Shown here one piece after another: positions 57,961-64,000 of a stretch of 64,000 nt of DNA (its first letter is position 1; every line of letters starts with the position of its first letter). Origin of the DNA: Sarcophilus harrisii (lineage: Eukaryota; Chordata; Mammalia; Dasyuromorphia; Dasyuridae); contig NC_045426.1 of assembly GCF_902635505.1 (NCBI RefSeq), positions 331,566,374 to 331,630,373 of the forward strand. The letters run 5' to 3'. The translations under genes were made by a program, and so were the position numbers. Below the pieces are notes generated by a model, which searched no databases, was not told where the DNA came from, and saw nothing but the letters and a program-made list of their open reading frames with translations.

Positions 57961-59549
57961 TAATACCTCTTTAATGTCATTTTCACATAAAATCATAACA
58001 GTTTCTGATGTTCTATCATTTGAAAATACAAAAGCCGTTTAGTAAAATAACTTTATTTTCTGTGTTTTCAGTAATTGTAGCTGTAGCACTTGCAGATAGC
58101 AATTGCCAGGCTGCATCTCCACTGGGACTGCTTCTCAGGATGATGGCAGAAAAAAACTTGACTAAAAAACTCCCAAGACAGGGGTTTAGGGTCCTGGGTT
58201 TTTTCCATAGAAATCTGAAGGAATGTAGCGATCTAAAAAGGCGGTGAACTACATGGTACATGCAGCAATCTGACTCTTTTCAAGATATCTTGTTGGTCCA
58301 GGTACACTAACTTGCCAACTTCATGAATGGCAGGTAACTATGATAGGGATGATTGACTGCTGTCCAAAAAAAGTTGCTTCCCTAGAAGATGACTGTAAGG
58401 GCTGGCCTTGAAGTAGGACTTGTGGTCTGTGGAGTGCTGCTATTGTTATGACACCTTAATGTCATGGTTTAATTCTTTAAAATAAATATTTTTTTTATTT
58501 AAAAATGAAATTGGACACCAATACTATCAATTACTTTCTTAGCATATTTTAATCAGTTCTTACCCAGTGGATATCAAACATTGTTCTTGTCATTGCTTCA
58601 ATATCCTCAGTAGTTTTTATTGTTCCATTCATTGTCATTAATAATTCTTCTCATGTTTTAATCATTAGAGTATGTTCACTCTGTAGTTTTTTTTTCCTCT
58701 TTGCATTATTTCACAAAGATCTTTCCAAGTTTCCTTCCATTCCTCACATTTATCTGTATTAATTGTATTATATTCTATCACATAAAGTTTCATTTTCTTA
58801 TCTTATTTTCTACTTTTGGACACCTAAATTATTTCTGCTTCCCATTACTAATTTGCAAATCTTTAGATAACTCTTTTAAAATTTAATGACTTTTAGGATG
58901 TATTCTCAACATTAGGATTATTTGATCTAAAATATTACTTTTGTATTTTTTTCTATTTCCTTCCAGATTATTCTCACAAACATTTTACAGGTTTTTAATT
59001 TCATGAAAGATAAATGAATGTATCATGTATCTATTACTGCATTATTTGAATTTTATTTACTCTAGGGATTATTGCTTATTTGATAGAAATCCAGTTAAAG
59101 TTGTTAACTTTGCATCTTTTGGATGAAATAGGACATTCTGAAGTCAACAATTTTTTTCTCTTCTAAAATGTCTCTGTATATGTTCATAATTTATTCATTG
59201 TAGTCTGAGTATCACTTCCGCAACTCTTTAGCATTTTCTTAAACATTTTAGATATTAAGTTTCATCTGTGATAAGACTGTATCTATAGTTCCCATCAACC
59301 TTTTGCCTCTTACTTTTTCATACAAGGCAAATTAGAAAGAAATTGTTGCCTCAGCACTATCTAATTAACTTTTTCTAATAGTCATTATGCTAGTCATAAC
59401 ATAGCATTATGTAATGCTAGTCATCTGCTTCAATCTTGGGAGGGATGGATTTCACTAATGGTCACCAGGCTTTATCTTAATTTCTTTTTCAAAGAACGAG
59501 ACATATTAAGAGTGCTAATCTCAATTTAGTACACTGCAGGGTACAGAAG
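57961..59549. other. Unassigned; possible decayed retrocopy at 58010-58470
   Basis: 58010-58470 has higher complexity than its surroundings, frames of about 80 codons on both strands and an AATAAA near 58484, as in a decayed processed transcript. I could not match it to any protein. 58500-59530 is AT-rich, with no feature recognised. Confidence 0.3.
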
Positions 59550-59760
59550 CAGTAAAATGGTATAATGGATAGATTATGGGGCTTATAGTCAGGAAGACCT
59601 GAGTTCCAATATGACTTCATATACTTCCTAGCTTTGCATCTCTGGACAAATCATTCAATTCTTATTTATCTTTGTCTCTTCAGCGGTAAAATTGGGATAG
59701 TGATAATACCTACTTCTTGGAGGGATTATCTTCTTTTTTCCTTCACTTTCATCAAGTATA
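59550..59760 (+). repeat. Marsupial MIR/CORE-SINE
   Basis: 'aagcagtaaaatggtataat', 'tatagtcaggaagacctgag', 'ttccaatatgacttca', 'tctctggacaaatcattc', 'tgataatacctacttcttgg'. Clear order. Confidence 0.8.
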
Positions 59761-59879
59761 AAATAAGAATAATAGTAGAATTTCATTTTAGGATTGTTGC
59801 TTTCTTTCTTTTTTCCTTTTTGTTTTATTTGGGAAATATTTTATGTGGTTATAATTCCGCAACTACATGTTAAAGAAAA

Positions 59880-60720
59880 CCAACTATTGGAACCTACCAG
59901 TGAATTAGCAAAATGTTTATCCCAAATCTGTGAAGACTATTCCTAGAAGAATGATTGGATGAGAACTATTTGTTCCAACAGCCATGAAGAAATTTTAGTA
60001 GGTGCTATGTATGGAGTGCTTTGAGCTTGGGGAGACATCAGAAATTCTACTGCTTCCTGAACCATCACCAATTTGCTTTGCCCCTGGAATTTGATGACCC
60101 TGGAAAAAAAAGATGAATGCTAACACTTTTGTGCAAGTCTGCCTCACTTAAATCCAGTTAAAGTTTAAAGTTTAAAATCACACTTAAATTGATTCAAGCC
60201 ATTACCCCATGGTGTTACAGGTTCTCTTAAAAATTGAAGAAAAAGAACATAGTTCTCAATTATACCAAGACTTACTCAAATAAAAGCTTCTTTTCTTTGA
60301 CTGTCATGCCAAATGTTGCAGTAATGAACCTCTTCCAACTCATGATGAATAAGAAAGAACGTATTCCTTTCATCACATTTGTGAGTATTGCTGGAATTGG
60401 AGCAGCCTCTATATCCATATATTCTCTTTTCATTACTGATGCGATGTTAAGAGAAAGAAAAATCCAGAAGCATAGGAAAATTTGAATACTTACCAACTTC
60501 AAAAGTTTTTTTTTACAATTAACTAAAAATGGGTACCTGTTGAAGAGCTGCAGGCTGTCAAAGAGTTGACCAAATGAAAAGTCTCCTTCTAAAGCACATT
60601 CAATGAATCTAGAAGAAGCATTTTTGCACAAAGTACAATACTGAAACCAATGTGCAGAAGTGTTTTTGCTGCATTTTTAGGGTCTCCCTATACATTTTGG
60701 TGTTCTGAATTAGAAATTAC
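59880..60720 (+). pseudogene. Unidentified possible retrocopy or small-ORF region
   Basis: Low-repeat stretch. The frame from 60234 to 60485 (83 codons) ends in a piece that looks like a small single-pass membrane protein: a hydrophobic span FVSIAGIGAASISIYSLF near residues 50-67, then a basic tail RERKIQKHRK. I do not recognise the family. The upstream part of the frame is low-complexity and the start is arbitrary. It could be a retrocopy of a small membrane protein gene, or chance. No splice or promoter evidence. Confidence 0.25.
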
Positions 60721-61164
60721 ATTTTGCCTTAAAAGTGGCTAGCTTGTCAATATCTGCAGTTGGTCCAAAAAAAGATTCTTATATTTGCAGTCTTGAAGTA
60801 AAGTTGAATTTTGTATTATATAGATAGCTCATTGAAGTATTTATGAGGATTTTTTGCAAGAATTTGTACTTATCTGCTCTTTTGGGGGCAAATGTATAAT
60901 TATTTGTCTATTATACTGTGATATTTTATTAATTTTTCCTCAAAGGTTAAATATTCCATCATTGAATTGATAAGTCATTGGAAAATATATCTAATCAAAT
61001 ATACTGCTATAGAATTTGAATTTTTCATTTTTAAGTACATTTTAATTTTAAATTTAAGGAATTTTCATACATCTTTTAAGTTGAAATACAAAAATTATTA
61101 CATCCAGTTTAACCGAGCTATTATTTAACTTTATTTTGGGGATCCTTGATTTGCTCAGTATATA
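60721..61164. other. No recognised feature
   Basis: AT-rich sequence without ORFs or named repeats. Confidence 0.4.
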
Positions 61165-61260
61165 TGCACATACCTCAGAGATACTTGTTCAAAAGTTCCA
61201 GACCACTACAATAAAAGCAAATAATTAAAAGTGAAAAAAAGAAGAAAACAACAAGATATG
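61165..61260. mobile_element. Tigger-like (Tc1/mariner superfamily) terminal fragment
   Basis: 'cacatacctcagagatact', 'gttccagaccactacaataa' and 'aagcaaataattaaaag' match the terminal region of Tigger elements ('catacctcggagatattg ... gttccagaccaccgcaataa'). Only the end is recognisable; the inner part beyond 61260 is too decayed to call. Confidence 0.55.
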
Positions 61261-61904
61261 TTTATGTGAATCAGAGTTTCTCTTTGCAGTTGTAATATAT
61301 TTTATTTCTGTTGTTGATTCTTATAGTATGTTTTTGTACATTTTCTTTAATCATGTCCTAAAAAAGAGTATCTAACATTCTTTATGTTTTCACAATCTCC
61401 TAAGATGGTGGAAAGTATGTAAAAGTATAAAAAAAAAAAGCATTTTACACTTATATGAAGATCAGTGGAAGAAGGAACAGAAGTGATTTAGGACTTAGTG
61501 TACTAGGACACCAGAACAAAAAGAGGAAACAAATAATTTGTTTTGGAAACACATCATAAACCTGGCATAGAAGTATGATACACAGTAATTATTGAAATCT
61601 TTAATTATTTAGACACCTTTTTGAGCTTATTGTCTCTCTAGTAACTTCTTGACTTGCATTAATGACAATTTTATCTGTCAATATTTCAAGAAACAAGCAA
61701 GAATTAAATCATATTCTATATTTGACTCACATTATCAGGGAGGTACTGACATTATCAAAGAGGCACTGTTATTAAGATAGAAATGGAGGGAGCCCTGGAG
61801 GAAAGAGACCTTAATTTAAGGTCTTAATTCTAAATTAATCCTAAAACTTGAGACAAAGTAGGAAAAGAAATATGGGCATAGTCTGGACATAATTTTAGAA
61901 AGTT
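61261..61904. other. No recognised feature
   Basis: AT-rich, with an A run at 61429-61439. Possibly the decayed interior of the Tigger-like element. Confidence 0.35.
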
Positions 61905-64000
61905 TTCTTTCTTAGTTTATTTCTTTTAATACAAATTGTTTTTATGAATTATGCTGGGAGAGAAACATCAGAGCAAACAAGAAAAACCATGGGAGTGTTA
62001 AAAACATCAGAAAAAAGAACTGAATACAGCATGTGTTAATTTACTTTCAGTCTCTAGTTGTTTCTCTGATTGCAAATGGCATTTTCTGTCCAAAGTCTAT
62101 TGGGATTCCTTTGAATTACTGAACTACTGAGAAGAACCAAGCCTTTCATAGTTGATCATCACACATTCTTGTTGTTACTGTATACAATATATTCCTGGTA
62201 CTGCTTGTTTCCTTCAGCATCAGTTCATGTAAATCTTTCTAAACCTTTCTATAATCAGCTTGTTCATTATTTATTATAGAAAAATTACATTCCATTACCT
62301 TCATGTACCACAACTTGTTCAACCATTTCTCAATTGATGGGCATCCATTTCTTTTCCAAATCTTTGTTAACACAAAAAGAGCTGCTACAAACATTTTTGC
62401 ACATGTGGGTCCTTTTCCCTCTTTTCATATTTCCTAATGGTACTGCTGAGATTAAGTGTATGTAAGATGTTATAGCCTTTTGGTCATAGTTGCAGATTGC
62501 TTTCCCTAATGCTTAGATCAATTCACAACTCCACCAACAATGCATTAGAGTCCCAGTTTTCCCATATCCCCTTCAACATTTTTCATTATCTGTTCTTATC
62601 ATCTTAGCCAATCTGAGAGGTGTGAGGTGATACCTCAAAGTTGTTTTAATTTGTATTTCTCTAATCAATAGTGATTTAAAGCATTTTTCATATAACTATA
62701 AATGGCTTTAATTTCATCATCTGAAACTTGTTTATTCATATCATTTGACCATTTATCAATTGGGTAATGATATGTATTCTTATAAATTTGTCATAGGTCT
62801 TTATGTATTTTAAAAATGAGATCTTTATAAGGAATATTGGCTGCAAAGTTTTTTCCACAGCTTTGTATTTCCCTTTTAATCTTGTTTCTGTTGGTTGTGT
62901 TTTTGTAAAACTTTTTTAATTTAATGTAATCAAAGTTGTCTATTTTACCTTTCACAATGTTCTCTACTTCCTTGGTCATAAATTCCTCTCTTCTCCAAAG
63001 ATCTAATAGATAAATTATCCTTTGTTTTCCTAATTTGTTTATGGTATTATTGTTTATGCCCAAATCTTGTATCCATTTTGACCTTATTTTGGTAAGGGCT
63101 ATAAAATGTAGGTCTTGCTGAGATTCTAACATATTATTTTCCCATTTTCCCAGCAATTTTTGTCAAAGAGTAAGTTCTTATTCCAGAAGCCATTGTTTGT
63201 GGGTTTATCAAACACCAGATTGTTATAAACCTTGCTTATTGTGTCATGTATTCTAATCTATTTCACCGATTAACCATTCCATTTTTTAGTCAGTACCAAA
63301 TGGCTTTGCTTTATAATAAAGTTTTAGGTTTGGTATTGCTAAGCCAACATCCTTTGTATTTTTTCCATTAATTTCCTTGATATTCTTGAATATTTGTTCT
63401 TCCATATGAATTTTGCTATGTTTTTTAGTTCCATAAAATAAGGTTTTGGCAGTTTGATTTGTGTGGCACTGAACAAATAGACCAATTTAGGCAGAATTAT
63501 TATTTTCATTATATTAACACTAGCCACAAACATCTTATATTTTTCTAATTGTTTAGATCTGATTTTATTTGTGTGAGAAGGATTTTGTAATTATATTCAT
63601 ATAATTTTGTCTTGGCAGGTAGATCCTCAAGTATTTTATTTTATCTAGAGTAATTTTAAATGAAATTTATCTTTCTATCTCTTGCTCATGGGCTTTGTCA
63701 GCAATATATAGAAATGCTGAAGGTTTATGTGGGTGTATTTTATATCCTTCAACTTTACTAAAGTTGTGAATTATTTCTAGTAGATTTTTGGATGATTTTC
63801 TAGGATTCTCTAACATATCATTATATCATTTGCCAAGAGTGGTAGTTTTATTTCCTTATTGCCTTTTCTAATTCCTTTAGTTTCTTTTTTTTTTCTTATT
63901 GCTAAATCAATATTTCTAGTACAATGTTGAATAATAGTGGTAATAATGGGAATCTTTGTTTCACCCCTGATCTTATTGGGAATGCATTCAGCTTCTTTCC
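61905..64000 (-). repeat. Antisense L1 (3'UTR and ORF2 C-terminal half), runs off the window
   Basis: 3'UTR 'agagaaacatcagagcaaac' to 'ggcattttctgtcc', then ORF2 in antisense. The minus-strand frame 62791-63156 gives KIRSKWIQDLGINNNT, LLDLWRREEFMTKEVENI and KREIQSCGKNFAANIPYKDL; 63339-63533 gives IILPKLVYLFSATQIKLPK and FIWKNK. The decayed RT region is reached near 63700-64000. Same subfamily as 36735-40116. Confidence 0.92.

Noticed and set aside
60272-60631. 119-codon minus-strand frame
   Set aside because: Overlaps the plus-strand frame, has no recognisable motif and is likely chance in low-stop sequence.
1-64000. tRNA genes within the SINE heads
   Set aside because: The heads are tRNA-derived but none keeps a full cloverleaf or intact A and B boxes that I can see.
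1-64000. CRISPR arrays, operons, bacterial-type signals
   Set aside because: Not expected in, and not seen in, this vertebrate nuclear DNA; the spaced repeats are transposons and microsatellites.

Overview
This window looks like a piece of a marsupial (metatherian) nuclear genome, about 85 % sure. It is AT-rich and intron/repeat dominated. Much of it is LINE-1 of the type seen in marsupials, in both orientations and nested. It also holds tRNA-headed CORE/MIR-like SINEs that start 'ggcagctaggtgg...' and end in a 'gttgttcagtcgtgtctgac'-like tail, old L2 and CR1/L3 LINEs, a small hAT element and solitary LTRs. I cannot say which marsupial from sequence alone.

The only intact protein-coding genes I can support are three full-length, 313-codon class II olfactory receptors of the OR13 type: OR-A at 11889-12830 (+), OR-B at 24088-25029 (-) and OR-C at 51322-52263 (-). 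OR-A and OR-B are convergent; OR-B and OR-C are in the same orientation. All keep the OR hallmarks, except that OR-C reads DKY where the DRY motif should be.

The most interesting signal is outside the coding exons. Upstream of each receptor, always in the gene's own orientation, lies a homologous block of roughly 600-750 bp: 9445-10060 for OR-A, 31489-32230 for OR-B and 56611-57370 for OR-C. The three blocks share homeodomain-type TAATTA/ATTA sites, a near-consensus Olf-1/EBF site at the same aligned place in OR-A and OR-C, and a short candidate non-coding exon ending GAG|GTAAAT. Each coding exon starts with a matching splice acceptor 18-19 nt before its ATG. I read this as a shared 5' promoter plus non-coding exon module that was duplicated with the genes, with introns of about 1.8, 6.4 and 4.3 kb swollen by transposons to different degrees.

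The rest is repeat strata. 1-7330 holds old L1 pieces in both orientations, SINEs and an RPL19 retropseudogene sitting inside an L1. 13-17 kb is mostly old L2. 17.3-22.2 kb is an LTR with an L1 inside it, followed by antisense L1 5' regions. 25.7-29 kb and 32.6-35.2 kb are sense L1s. 36.7-43 kb is an antisense L1 hit by two LTRs and one hAT, then a sense L1 hit by L1 3' tails. 43.7-47.7 kb is a long antisense L1. 61.9-64 kb is an antisense L1 that runs off the end. No tRNA or rRNA genes, CRISPR arrays or bacterial features are present.
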